From positions 1,486,001 to 1,550,000 of the forward strand of contig CP136061.1 in the NCBI GenBank assembly GCA_032622095.1: DNA of 64,000 nucleotides. The letters are read 5' to 3'. Of the stretch, positions 22,595 through 35,530 are shown in pieces. Source of the stretch: Siphonodentalium dalli (lineage: Eukaryota; Mollusca; Scaphopoda; Gadilida; Siphonodentaliidae). How positions within the stretch are numbered: the stretch's first letter is position 1; the number at the start of each line of letters is the position of its first letter. Below the pieces are notes generated by a model. The model made no database searches, was not told the origin of the DNA, and worked only from the letters and a program-made list of their open reading frames with translations. Made by a program: the position numbers and the translations under genes.

Positions 22595-25500
22595 TAGATA
22601 GATAAACATATTTACTCAAAATATGGGACAACCTGGGTCGTGTTGTCACGCTTCCCGAGAACAAACGAGCATAAAGGTACGTTCATATACTCGCAAATTT
22701 GCCAGGCATTCATTTGCCAGGCATCCTTTTGGAGGCATTCATTTGCAGGAATTTCCGTACAGAAAGCTATACAATGTACCATAAACAGAATGTATAAATG
22801 CTTATAAAATGCATCTATACCACAGATAGTAAGAGAAGTACAAACTATATAGTTCCACTAGTATCGAAATTTGCCAGTAAATATCATGCACTTATCTCGA
22901 AAGAATAAACATACAGGTATTTTGAAGCAATGTGTTAACAACACCGTTACACGCGGAACACCTAATACGCACACGTTTGACTATCAAAAGATAGTCAATC
23001 GGTGTTCACGATTAGATGGCTATTGACATATAATCCGACCACGGGAGGCACGCGTTATTTCGATTGAATATCATATTTAATCTGAAGGGTAATAACTCTA
23101 TAACGAATGTACTTTGACGAAATAACGGCGATTTGTATGAGAAAATGCAACACCACAATAGATCAACTATGGTAAAATTCTTCTATTGGGTGGGTGGGCT
23201 TGGGGGTGGTTTGGGTTACGCTCTTTAAAACACTTCGGCTCTTGTCCAAATATGTCCGTTATTTCGTCAAAACACCTCTTCAAATATCTTTTTCGTTGTA
23301 TTTCATATTTCGATAATTCGCTATATTTGACATATTATGGGATATGGGATTATATGATATCCAACATTCTAATATTCAATCGAACATCACGTGCCACCTG
23401 TGCTCGCGATTAGATGCCACTAGCCATATAATCGTGAACCCCGATTACATATAGTTTGCTATATAATCCTTGGCGTATTGGCTGCGTGGAACTACCAAAA
23501 TTTTACTCCACATGTCATTAGCTTTGGTAAACATGCAATTTATACGTATGTTGCCGTTCACATTCTGCCATATTCTGAGAAAATGCCTGAAAAAATGCCA
23601 TGCAAACTTGCCAGTTTAATGAACGAACCCTAATTGAGAAGCTCTTTATCGTCCACTGCTTTTGGGAAACTAAATCATGGACGATTTTTATCAGGGGATC
23701 ATTGTAAAGTTGACTTGCCTGACAAACATCAAGAACATGTTAAAACTTCACCTTCATCTACGTTGAGCTTTGTTCACTACAAAAATTATAATGGCAGTAT
23801 AATTACACTGAAAAATTTTAATGATAGATTTCACATGCATGGAGCACTCAGACTAATTAAAAGATGACGAAGCATGTTCTTTAGAAATATACACACTCAA
23901 ACGCAAAATTAATTTACTAGGTAAAACTATCCATTAGTCGTAGTCAAACGAATAAGTGCAATTTCGTACACTTTATCACCGAGATTATCAGATATATATA
24001 TAAACTTACGGGGAATTATATACCGATAGCAGTCTGCGGCGCAAATAACATTTTGGAATTTTATCTCGAGGTTGTTGCTTGTGGACTCATGGACTAATTC
24101 GGGAGATATTATAGACCAGACACTGGTAAGTGCGTATATATATATAATGCAGGCATTTCTTGGCAAATAAGCCAAACTTAAAGATGCAATGTCAAATTTG
24201 ACACCTTAAAACCATCATCTGTTTGTTTTCCATACCACAACAAAAATTAAACCGGACACAACATCCCACGGATGTGAGGTTTTGATAGCCATATACCGAC
24301 TTTCGAAAGATGAAGTTTTAGCACGTTTGGATTTATTTGTCAGCCTGGCGAAAAAATCAATGATCGCCTCTTATAAAGAGCGTTCAATTTTCGCCGACGA
24401 AATGTGTTAGGTTATAAAGAGCGTTCTCAGTTTGAATCTGTTGTACTTATTTTCAGAGTAAAACTTATACCTTAATCGTATTTAAATTCGCCCAGTGCTA
24501 TTTTTCACGCACTCATCTGTGTGCGAATTTAAAACCGAGCGAAAAATAGTACTGAGTTTATAGCGAACCACAGGGGGAAAACAGATGTATATGTTGATGA
24601 GTTACATACATTACGGAAGGCTGGACTGAATATAGGCAACTAGAACGTAGTAGACCTGTTTTATACGGATATAGATTACATGCGGGTGACCAACATCAAA
24701 ATCATTACTCATAATTATGCAAAGCAACAAATTATGGTAACATCGACGGTGTTGAAATACTTGTAAGAAATATACATGTGCCAGGCCGAATGTGTACGAA
24801 AGTACGCACCCTGTTATCAACGCTACATGCAGTGACACCATGACCAAACAGACTGAATTATTTATGCCAACACAACCCTCAGCCAAGTGTTGATTGTTTT
24901 TCGGAAGTCAGCTGCCTAGTATGTGGCTGTAGTTTTACTTCTTTCGAGTTTATTCCAATGATGTCTTTAACTATTTCAATTGAGTATCACTGAGAATAAG
25001 TATTTGGAGCATATAAACACACATCTCGACAACAGATTGATGATGCAGTAATGTTTTACATGCACGGTGTGAATCCGTCATTATTGTGATTAATATACAC
25101 ATGTATTATCGGGAACGATTAAGAACTGAAACCGTCACCAGATCCAAAACTTTTAGGAAAATATTGTGCGCGAATTCAAAACCAAGTGAAATATAGTACC
25201 GCGAATTTAAATAGGAGTAAGGTAGATGTTTTTGTTTATTTTCGAGATGATGTGACGTGCGAATGGTTGTGATTGGCTGATTGCAGATAATTTGTTTCAG
25301 TGTTCGTATGGTAAAATTTTCGAATAGATCTTATATGGTATTATATAAGCAGATAGTATGAAGATAACTAAACATTGGTTTGAAAATAATTATTCGAATT
25401 TAGAGAGCGTATAGTGATTAAGCATGTGCCCACCATTTGAAGCTACACGTTACTCTGGATCATAAATGCGTAATTTCACAGAAAGTATAAATAGAAGGTC

Positions 25501-26340
25501 GGGGTTTACATGTATATAGAATAAGTCAAATACAGTTTGTTCATGTATATAGTATAGGAAAATAAATACGCAGGACATTCCAGGCTTTACATATCATGTT
25601 ATACATGCATATAGATCTAACGATAATGGGCTATATGCAATGAGTGATTGACTGTCGGTCAATTCCATATATTATATAGCCCACTTCAGCCAATAACATA
25701 ACAATTTTGAGTGTAGGCCTTCATAAAATAACTTCATAATATCGCAAAGGGATATATTACGCAGATTATATCTGGGGATGGTTGGGTTTTGTCATCTTTC
25801 TTTATTATCCGAGTCGATACTACACGCGGTAACGGACCCATAAATGGAGAAAACATTAGTACATAAAACTTGGTCATGTATGAAGACAAACACTGCCATG
25901 TCATATATTCTCACATAATCGGTAGACCAAATCCAATACATTATTACCTCTCTAATATACGTGTTGATGTTACACAAATAATCGTCAAATATGCTCCAGA
26001 TTCGCGGTCGATGGGTTCAATTTTTTAAAGATTTTTTTTTTACGGGGGAGGCCTTGCGGTAAAGAGACACCATCTCCCGCACCTTCACACGCGCCGCGGT
26101 CGGAGCGTTTCACCTGGGCCCTGTGCCCCTCAAGTTAATATTCGAACCCGCCTTTTACAAATGCTGGCTACGCCCATGGGGGGGGTCGGACAAAATTTCA
26201 GGCACGTATGGCATTTTTTCCCTTTCGATCATTTTTTGTACCCACCCACCCCACCGCCATTTTTTGACACCCACCCCCCTTTTAACACTAACACAGAGAT
26301 TTGCGGGGGGGGGAATTCACTGCAAACAGCTGTAAATGAA
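22595..26340. other. Intergenic DNA
   Basis: AT-rich, with a (GATA) tract at 22594-22612 and two related segments of the form GAATTTAAAACCGAGCGAAAAATAGTACT (24530-24553 and 25172-25196). C-rich CACCCACC tracts occur near 26240. No open frame here has convincing composition or splice context. Confidence 0.5.
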
Positions 26341-26351
26341 TTTTGTGCATA

Positions 26352-26455
26352 CTATTTATCATGGATGTTAACATGGACATGTAAATAGGAATGAGTCATT
26401 TTGAGGTCATTCGGCCAAAAAAACATGGCTGCCAGCGGCCATCTTGGATTTCAAA
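26352..26455. repeat. Solo unit of the AAGATGGC repeat
   Basis: ATGGACATGTAAATAGGAATG followed by GGCCAAAAAAACATGG and CAGCGGCCATCTTGGATTTC matches one unit of the arrays at 2035-2640 and 8381-8986. This shows that the repeat is dispersed. Confidence 0.65.
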
Positions 26456-26771
26456 ATTTGCAACAAAATACAACACGATAATTACTGCCTGCAGTCAGTT
26501 TACCAGTTAAAATTACATTATTTCTCTCATTCAAAGTGGTTTTGAAGCCCAACTCATTGCCAAAACACTAAAAAAACAAGCAGGAATTTTTTTTTTTAGT
26601 TGCGGAAAAAATTGCTTGTTGGTGGCTTTGACCACCCACCCCGGCATACGTGCCGGAAATTTTTGTCACCCCCCCCCCTGCCTATTGCAGGAAAAATACA
26701 AACAGTCACTAAATTGCTTAAAATTTCCAGGTTGTGTGATTAAATCTGAGTTGAAATCGTTATTTTTAGAG

Positions 26772-26914
26772 GATCTCAAACGAGTTACTATTTTATACGG
26801 AATTTATCAACCGAGTTCACTAAATTCGATTTGAGCCGAGGTTTACCGAGTCTCAAATAGAATTTAGTGGACGAGGTTGATAAATTACGTATAAAATAGA
26901 ACGAATTTGAGATA
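26772..26914. repeat. 143 bp foldback repeat
   Basis: The left half (GATCTCAAACGAGTTACTAT, then TTTATCAACCGAGTTCACTA) pairs imperfectly with the right half (TAGTGGACGAGGTTGATAAA, then GAACGAATTTGAGAT) around a 16 bp loop. It is typical of a small foldback element. Confidence 0.6.
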
Positions 26915-27780
26915 CTTTTTATCACATGATCATATAATCGCTAAAATTTTATTGAAAAGAACAATAATTAACTGCAGCCAGCGAACTGCGAACTTTGGTC
27001 CAAAGAGCAGCGTGACGTCATTGCACGCGACGATATTACACGTGTCTATTTCCCTCGAGTATTACACAGGAAAATAGTGCTAATCATGTGATAAATATGT
27101 ACATGTCATTTTTATTGAAGAAACTGTGTTAAGCAACATCCATAATGCAGGAATGTGGAGACACTTGTGGGGAAGGGTCAGTTAGAATATGCCGATCCAG
27201 CATGTGATTAACAGCCCCGCACAGGTGTGTTATTGGCCTCTGGTATATGACATACTTGCATACGTCGCGTAAGGATAACAATTTGTATTTAGTTTAAACA
27301 GTATTTATTTTTCCCTCTATGGACAATTCAGATAAATAATTACAATAGATACAAATTTAGAAGAAAAATGGGATTAGGCAACAAGCCATAGGCTTATTTG
27401 AAGCCCTCTCCCTTGACAATGGCACAGCCCTACTTGACTGCAAGTCAAGTAGGGGTAAATAATAGAGGCATAAAACAGATCCATAGAAAGAAGAAATATG
27501 AGGTGGAGGCGAGACAAAGGGACAAGATAATGTCAGAATTTTAGAGAGAAGGTCAGAGAGTACAGAGTGTGAGGTGTAATTATATATCTGAACATGCATA
27601 TAATTAATTTCAAATAAACCAAAAAGATATATAATAACACATTTCAAGGAAATAAAAAGTATTTATACATAATTTGTGATTGGAAAAATAACCATGTGAA
27701 CATCTGCAGTGGTCCATCGACCCGACGACCCACGTTGTAGAAACCAATAGCATCTCGGTTTATGATGTACCATGCAAGTT
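26915..27780. other. Intergenic DNA before the LINE 3' end
   Basis: No supported gene. The right part may include the 3' untranslated tail of the minus-strand retrotransposon that follows. Confidence 0.4.
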
Positions 27781-27803
27781 CAATATTGCAATTTTGGAAC
27801 AGC

Positions 27804-30319
27804 TTAAGAGAAGAATCGTTGAAAGCGATTACTGGTTATTATAAATTTCTGAGCTGCCATGAAGATTTTCTTATTAGTTTCATAGGATAATTCATCAGAT
27901 CCACATAGTAATAATTCACTAGTTATTGTTACATCAGATAGGGTATTAAGAAGTTCTTCTCTGTGAGAGGTATATTGAGCGCATTCCAGAAAAAAATGTC
28001 TAGCAGTTTTAATGCAACCACACATGCAATAAGGCAAGGCTTTGAGGTGGTTATCTTTTAGATCGCTGTTAAGATTGCTAGATCTTAATCTCAGCCTGGT
28101 GTGGTAAATTTGAGCTGTCCTAGAATAGATGGTAAAGTAGTATTTAGGCTTTAATATATCAGGTTTAAGATTGCGTTTGAAATCGCCTATTGAAGTTGCT
28201 TCTTTAACAGAGTCTGTGAGTACATTCCACGAACGGACAGACGACGGAAAAAAGGATTGCATATAGTAATCATTATTACTATCAGGGGGGCTTTTCATTG
28301 AATTTCTAGTGTTGTGATCATGTAGTGAGTTACTTTCTGGGGGTACCATATTACTAATATAAGGTGGTGCCCTACCGGTTTTCATTTTGAAGAATTGGAT
28401 CAATTTATGCTGCTTGCGTCTATCGTCAAGATATTCCCACCCGGCCTCATCTATCAACTTGGCATTACTGACACTTCGGGTTGCACCGGTAACTATTCTC
28501 GCCATTTCATATTGGATGTCTTCAATATCAACTCGTAAGTAGTCCGGACAATTATCCCAAACGGGGGAGGCATATTCTAAAATTGGTCGAATGAAAGTGA
28601 AGTAATTTTTTTCGAGAGACTTTCTGCTCAGCCTATATTTAAAACGTTTGATCATATTTAATTTTTTCCAGGCTTTCTCGGTTATTGAATTAATGTGTGT
28701 ATTCTAAGTGCCACGATCAGGTTAAACCTAAATGTTTATGCGCTTGCACATCAGTGATTATGGAATTTCCCATAAATAAAATGGGGTGAAACGGTTGATC
28801 ATTCTTGCGCGAAACTAGTAGTGTTTCAGTCTTGAGAGGATAAAATTTAACAAGCCATTTTACAGACCAACTGACTATCGTTTCAATATCTCGGTTGATT
28901 ATACCAGCGGCTATATTAGGATTTTCAACCGTAAGAAAGATAGAGGTGTCATCAGCAAAAAGACGAATGTTGCACACGAGATTTTCAGTTATGTCATTTA
29001 TATATATTAAGAATAACAGGGGTCCTAAAATCTACCCCTGAGGGACACCAGGAGTAATTGCACGCCATTCAGATAGTTCATTGTCAGCTGACACCCTCTG
29101 CTTTCTAAGTTCCAGGTAAGAAACGAGAAGATTATACACATTTTCCGTAATGCCAATTTATTTTAGTTTGAGAAAAAGCCCTTTATGCCACACCTTGTCA
29201 AAGGCCTTGCTCATATCACAAAACGAACCTCTTTGCCTTCATCTAGTGATCTACATATAGAATCATAAACTTCAGTCAACTGGTACACAGTCGAATCACC
29301 TCTTTTAAAACCAGACTGGTACATAGAAAGTAACCCGTTTTTATCAAGAAACGTCCACAAATGTTTATATATGCATTTCTCGAAAACTTTCGATAAACAG
29401 CTTAACAATGAAATTGGGCGGTAATTCGATAGAATACTTGGGTCTCCACTTTTAAAAACTGGACATACATTAGACAGCTTCCACTCAGAAGGATAATAAC
29501 AGTTTTCACTAAATGCATTGCATAACAGTGTTATAGGTTCACAGAGTGATTTGACACATTGTTTTAGGACCCTAGGATTTATCATATCTGGACCGCACGC
29601 CTTAGATGGTTTCATACCATTTAGAGCATCATAAACGTCAATTGTCGTTATATGGGAAGATCATGTACATAATCATCTATGCTGGATATATCACAAAAGT
29701 ATGAATTTAAAGCATTAACTTTATCTACAGTAGAAATAATGTGCTCGCCATTTAGTTGGAGAGGGGGTAGTGAATTGCGCTTACCATTTGAGATTAATTT
29801 CTGAAATTGTTTCCACCATGTTGAGTTGTCGAAGTCATTAATAAGTATTGCATCAATTTTGTTATCATAATCCAATTTGGCTTTCCGGACTGCGCTAATG
29901 ACTTCGTTTCGTTTCGCCCGAAATTTACTCCATGTATTAGGTGTGTTTTTGATTTTAGCACTTTTATGCAATCTATTTCGTTGTCTCATTAGTTGTCTTA
30001 AACCGCAAGTAAGCCATTCTGGAACGTCCCTTCTAATATGTACAACCTTACTTGGTATAAATTCCTGGCAAACTTGGTGGCTTTTATCAGTATAGTGAGT
30101 TACGAGAGCAGACACGGGAGTGGTGCGAACAATATCCCGGTAATCCCAAGCAGAAAACGTATGATTCATTGCCTCGAAGTTAGCTCTATCGAATTTGTAT
30201 TTGACTGATCGTGCGATGATTAGGCCTTTGCACTCGTCGGATATACTGCAACAGTAACTCGCGCCTGTGATTATGTGTATATATTTCGTACCAAGCGTGC
30301 GATATTGATGTCGTGTCAA
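27804..30319 (-). pseudogene. Non-LTR retrotransposon (jockey/CR1-like), decayed
   Basis: Minus-strand pieces in order: 30319-29648 (linker after a lost endonuclease, with WWKQFQKL and KVNALNSYF), 29615-29211 (RT fingers: KACGPDMI, NYRPISLLSCLSKVFEK, YQSGFKRGDST), 28977-28717 (RT palm with FADDTSIFL), and 28655-27804 (RT thumb and C-terminus, ending in a CMCGC...HFFLEC zinc-knuckle-like motif). Between pieces two and three the reading GVPQG-stop-ILGPLLFLIYINDI shows a TAG at 29032-29034. Near 28700 a further frameshift and a TAG replace an expected Trp. The 5' part, including the endonuclease, is missing. The family is placed by motif style only. Confidence 0.85.
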
Positions 30320-30591
30320 GTGCGTCCATATGCGTGCGACATACAGTATATGGCACTAGTTTGACAATCCGTTAGTGGTATACTATGTGCAATCGTGGCT
30401 AATTCTTAATTTCACATTGCGTTCTAGAGTTGGGATAAAAATCGATATTGCGGAAGAGGAGCTCACATGGTTGCGACATCGATGAAATTATCCTGGCATA
30501 TGGACTGAACAATGCTTTATTGACGTAGTAGCGCAGTGCACGAAGTGTACAAAAAATAAAGCCTACCGGAAAGCTCAGAATGTGTTCATCT

Positions 30592-32090
30592 AGGACTTCA
30601 ACAGTCGAAATTCGATAACGGAAAAAACGCGTGCCTCTCTTGTTGCTGAACGGCGGAGGAGGACATATTTCGGCCTGATTGGGCGTAGTCTTTTAAGTAA
30701 GGCTACTCCACAGACTCTCCAAAAATTACTAAAATGTGTTGTGCTCCCAAAAGCCCTTTATGGTTGTGAAATTCTACCAGATATGAGTGCAACCGACCAC
30801 CAACGCATGGAACGCTCATTCCGTGCGTGCATAAAAAACGCACAGTCTCTACCCACTCGCACGAACACGAATGTAGCGCTGGGACTGATGGGGACCAAAC
30901 CGCTTGCGTCCGAGATAGACATACAAAGACTGTGCTTTCTCGAAAGATTACTGCACGTGCCAGAAGGCCATCGAGTGCCACTCAAACTGTTTCTGTTTAA
31001 ACTATATTGTGCCAGACTATTCAATCGTCATACGTCCGGATTTAGTTCCGATATCACGCTTCTTCTGAAGAAATATCACCTGACAGGCCACCTAGAAACT
31101 TTCCTCGTATCAGGTTATTTCCCAGATAGGGTAGCATGGAAAAAACTAGTCAACGAGAGCGTTACCTCAGTATACAGTCAGGAATGGTCATCCGAGGTTA
31201 GCAACAACTGTGATCTCGAAATATTCCGATGTGTTCATTCAGTACCAACAAACGGCTGGTCCACATGGCGTCTATTAAGAATGTTCCCAAAATATACATA
31301 CGAGCTGAAACACCTTGGCTCACTTTTAAACAAAACGACTTTTCCCAATAATATGACATGTAATCTCTGTACTGTATCATATGATAGTGAGATGTCACAC
31401 GCCATGTTCCTGTGCAGCTCGACCTTCGCATGTGCTATGAGGAATTATTACTGGGACTTCATCATCAATCGTTTTGGAATACAAACGTATGTTTTTCTGG
31501 ATAGCCTCACGGGTCAACATCTCCAAATGTACTTATTTGGAAGCAAATCATTGTGTCTACCAAACTTTATATCCCAAGCGACAGATCACATCATCCTTGC
31601 TACATCAAGATTCCTGTACCTCATGTGTGGTATCATCAGAGAAGAACCCATACACAGAAGCCTAAATTAAATAGCTGGACGCTGATTTGATGTTTGTGAC
31701 GATCCATCCTCCGCAATATACCTCATATATATGGACTCTCTTTCCGTGAGCAATGAACTCATGTGACAGACAATAGTAACTTTGTATATACATATTGTAT
31801 CATATCTAAAACATGCATGTACATACGCTCTCCATCTTGGAGGTTATCAAATAAATATATAGCCCAACATATCACCACAAATCACTAACAGCGGTACTCG
31901 TTAGAAGTAACCAATTATTCACACCTCCGTTCACACCTTCCAAAACAATAGCGACTGGCATTCGGAGGGTGTCCCTCTTGTCTGCACCTTTTGACATTGA
32001 ATGTATTTCATATATATATCGCTCTATTGTCGCATTATACCTGTATATATGTGATTTATGGGCAATAAAACATTGAAGAAGAAGGAGACG
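30592..32090 (+). pseudogene. 5'-truncated non-LTR retrotransposon C-terminus and tail
   Basis: Open from about 30592 to 31670. The protein carries the C-terminal region after the RT domain: VVLPKALYGCEILPDM, QSLPTRTNTNVALGLMG, and a Cx2Cx9Hx4C zinc-knuckle-like motif near residues 207-225 of the 309-residue frame. No RT active site is present, so the copy is 5'-truncated. Downstream, GGCAATAAAACATTGAAGAA then GAAGGAG at about 32062-32090 looks like the 3' tail. It lies head to head with the minus-strand retrotransposon and belongs to a different family. Confidence 0.75.
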
Positions 32091-33394
32091 ACCCCATAAG
32101 TTCTAGGAAAAGTTATCACCTCTATTAAGATACAGTTAATCTTATAGCATTAGTATTGATGTGTGAGGGATTACCAGTAGTTAGTGTGGTGCTGGTGTTT
32201 ACATAGCTAATCCTCTTATAATGTGCCCTTCTGATGAAGCAACCCTTCTACCATTTTATTGCTCGGTGATTGGTTTATTGTTGTATGATAAACTACAAAA
32301 TTAGACTCAATGTTGCAGAAAATGATACTATCCGGGATAGCATTTGTCAAATTATAAAAGAATTTGGCAAAAATATTTTCATTTGGTAAAGTATTTGGCA
32401 AAAGAAAATTTTGGTCCAGCGCGGACCCTGCTTGAAACCCGAACCAATCTGTCTTCAACTTTGTTTATAAATAATGAAGATGTTGATAATGCTCTATAGA
32501 GCATTATCAACATCTTCATTATTTTGATTGTCATTTTTGTTTGTATGTTATAATTTATTTTGTTGTTCCATCAGTGACCCCAGCAAGCTGCCCGTGACCT
32601 GTAAACGCAATTCTTTGCCCAAACCCTTTCCAAATCTTCGTGTATGTTAATTATGTCTCCCCTAATTAGCGTTTTGTCTGATTTTAATATTCATGGTTGC
32701 TCCTGTAACTTTGTCACTTTCAACTCGCTCAATATAACCAGCGTTATCTAACACTGCCTGTTTGTTATCTGCTACGTTATAAGTTATCGTTATAATATCA
32801 ACAATAAGAGCTTCTACTCGCGCAATGTGTTATATGTTCTTCTTTCAAAAAATCAACATCAAGCTACACGTTTGTGATCGCCGTCAGAATGAACGTGTTT
32901 GTTGTAGGCCCATTATCCATTTGCGAATAATGTGCAGGTTGTGTACATGACCGATTTGCGTCGAAGTTGTTCTCATTTATCTCAGCGATGTTCTTTACTT
33001 ACTAGATCAGTGAGCATTGTTACGTCATCATTAATTTAGAATCGCGCGATATCATAGATATCTGAAGCTAACTTTTCTGAAATCGTATCGCCTTCCCTGC
33101 GTATCTTGAGAGTTTCAGATTCGTCGAACGGGAATGAAGACATCAGCTGCGTTTGTGGGAAGGCATATACACGGATATGTAACAACATAGTGTCCTATTC
33201 GTGCACGAAGCACTCAATTATTTTTGTTTCGTTGTGTGGTGCATGCGTACTTATGCATGGGCCACATTAGAATTGCAATCGTAACATAATATTATGCATG
33301 GGCCCTTTCTCTCTTCGTCTGCATTATCTTATCAATTATTCATAGTGAGGTCAAGGTATACAGTCTGTCGTGGTCGACCCTGCTGCTCGTGTTA
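32091..33394. other. Intergenic DNA with a perfect palindrome
   Basis: No supported gene. It contains the spacerless 56 bp palindrome at 32469-32524 described separately; otherwise it is AT-rich unique-looking DNA. Confidence 0.5.
32469..32524. repeat. Perfect 56 bp spacerless palindrome
   Basis: The left half ends GATAATGCTCTA and the right half begins TAGAGCATTATC. All 28 pairs match, and symmetry stops at both edges. Such a sequence can form a cruciform; no function is visible. Confidence 0.9.
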
Positions 33395-33605
33395 CTTGAT
33401 TGTGCCATGATGTCACCGTCAGACGAGCGAGGAGGGTTAATTGATTGTGGCATGATGTCACCATTAAACGAGCGAGGAGGGCTAATTGATTGTGTCGTGA
33501 TGTTACCGTTAGACGAGCGAGGAGGGTTAATTGTATCCTGATGATCATGTTACTTGATTGTGTCATGATATCACCGTTAGACGAGCGAGGAGGGTTAATT
33601 GTTTT
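33395..33605. repeat. ~60 bp minisatellite
   Basis: Four units carry ACGAGCGAGGAGGGTTAATTG with TGATTGTGTCATGATGTCAC between. A minus-strand open frame through it only reflects the repeat. Confidence 0.8.
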
Positions 33606-33759
33606 CTGGACACACGGAACGTGATCATCGTCGAAAGCATTCGGAGTAAAATAATTACGCATTCGTATGTTAATAACCTGCATTGGTAGGTTAATAAATG
33701 TGCATTCGTACGACAATGACTAATACGTTGTTAAACAATAGCTAATAGTTTGCTGAATA

Positions 33760-33895
33760 ATAGCTGAGCACTTGAATGACCATAACTAAGCATTTGTTGA
33801 ACAATAACTAAGCATTTGTTGAACAATAACTAAGCATTTGTTGAACAATAACTAAGCATACATTTTGTTGAGCAATAACTAAGCATTCGGAATAT
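33760..33895. repeat. ~22 bp minisatellite
   Basis: About five units of AACAATAACTAAGCATTTGTTG with one AT-rich interruption. Confidence 0.8.
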
Positions 33896-33994
33896 AATAA
33901 CTCTGTTTTCGCACGATATTATTGAGCTCGACGTTGATGTATAACTACCCATTGGGGGACGTAAAATGAGAGCGAGAACTATATAAGGAACCGC

Positions 33995-34400
33995 ATGCTA
34001 ATATTATTTAGTATATGTTAACCAACTGGGTGGGAAGGACAATTGTTTGTCGGATATGTCACCTGGTCAGACTCGCACTTAAATATATTGGTTTACGTAC
34101 ATGTATAAACGACTATTTGAAATACTACTCGACAATACATGCTTTTTGGTTGTTTAATTCCCTTAATTTTGGATAGCACCTATAATTTTATCACAACTTA
34201 ATTAAGGAAGAACCTGTTAATATTATTTATTATATGTTCATCATCTGGGTGGTAACGACCGTTGTTTGTCAGATATGTCACCCGTTCAGAGACGCAATTA
34301 ACTATATTGGGCACATGCATGTGCAAACCACGTTTTGAAATACATGATTTTGGTTGTTTCATTCCCTTAATTGTGGATCACCTATTATTTTATCATAACT
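33995..34400. repeat. ~200 bp direct repeat upstream of the lectin exon
   Basis: Two diverged copies (about 33995-34200 and 34205-34400) share AATATTATTTA(G/T)TATATGTT, TTTGTC(G/A)GATATGTCACC and TTTGGTTGTTT. The first contains TTTGAAATACTACTCGACAA, a string also present inside the lectin exon at 34466-34485, as if a scrap of exon had been copied into the intron. Confidence 0.6.
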
Positions 34401-34410
34401 CAATTTACAG

Positions 34411-34623
34411 ATTGCCCGACTGATCGAGGTTACACACTATTCCATCTTGGTGGGAAGAACCACTGTTTGAAATACTACTCGACAAAAGTCACCCAAATGG
34501 ATGCTGTGGTCAAATGTAACGGAGATGGTGCCCACCTCGTCGTCATCGAATCAGAGTCGATGCTGAACGATATGTACGCGCTGGTGACTGGAGACAGCAA
34601 ATATAACGACGGAAGTTCGCGAT
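34411..34623 (+). CDS. C-type lectin-like domain, N-terminal exon
   Basis: Preceded by the acceptor CAATTTACAG and followed by the donor GAT|GTGAGT. The 71-codon exon encodes the first half of a C-type lectin fold: CP-x-GY-x-LF start, a conserved Cys (NHCLKYYS), then KCNGDGAHLVVIESESMLND, which matches the alpha-1/alpha-2 core. The Ca2+-site half (EPN/QPD and WND) and the closing cysteines would be on later exons and are not found; the downstream sequence is a minisatellite and palindrome 2. Possibly one exon of a secreted or membrane lectin, or an orphan exon. Confidence 0.75.
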
Positions 34624-35226
34624 GTGAGTACATTCCTATAATACACGATATAGTTCACCCCCTCACTACGATGTAAGTACAATCCTATAATAAACGATAG
34701 AGTTCACCCCCTCACTACGGTCTGCATACATTCCTATTATACACGATAGAGTTCACCCCACACTACGATGTGAGTACATTCCTATATTACACTATAGAGT
34801 TCTCCACCTCACTACGATGTGTGTACATTCCTATAATACACGATTGAGTTCACCCCTCACTACGATGTGAGTACATTCCTATATTACACCATAGAGTTCA
34901 CCCCTCACTATGGTGTGAGTACATTCCTATACCACACGATATAGTTCACCCCCTCGCTACGATGTGAGTAATTTCCTATAATACAAGATAGAGTTCTCCC
35001 CCTCACTACGGCGCGAGTACATTCCTATAATATACGCTAGAGTTCTCCCCCTCGCTACGGCGCGAGTACATTTCTATAATACACGATAGAGTTCTCCCCT
35101 CACTACGATGTGAGTACATTCCTATAATACACGATAGAGTTCCCCCTTACTACGGTGTGAGTACATTCCTATAATACACGATATAGTTCTCCCCTCACTA
35201 CGATGTGGGTACATTCCTATAATACA
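34624..35226. repeat. ~47 bp minisatellite starting at a splice donor (left)
   Basis: About a dozen units of TACGATGTGAGTACATTCCT, ATAATACACGATAGAGTTC and ACCCCCTCAC. The first GATGTGAGTA is the lectin exon's donor, so most units carry a donor-like GTGAGTA. The inverted partner is at 45492-45982. Confidence 0.9.
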
Positions 35227-35530
35227 GGCAAATAAACGTTAAAGGTACTCAATCCGATCAGAGTGTCCATATCTTCGTAAATTGTGAAAATTTTCTATTT
35301 ATTATGAAGCAGACGGAGATTGTTTGCATGGATACCTAAAGTATCTTCAAGTTAAATTTACTATTACGTATAGTATTAATTAGCACAGAAGAACAATCCA
35401 GGGGCAAAAAATCTTTCGCTACCGTAAAAATCAATAATTAAAAAAATAGTCCCGCTGTTATTGATACGCTTTGAAACTTAATGTGATTCGCCGCTATAAA
35501 CCGGAAGTAATCTACGAATAAGTAATACTA

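Noticed and set aside
33351-33716. 121-codon minus-strand frame
   Set aside because: It is produced by the ~60 bp minisatellite.
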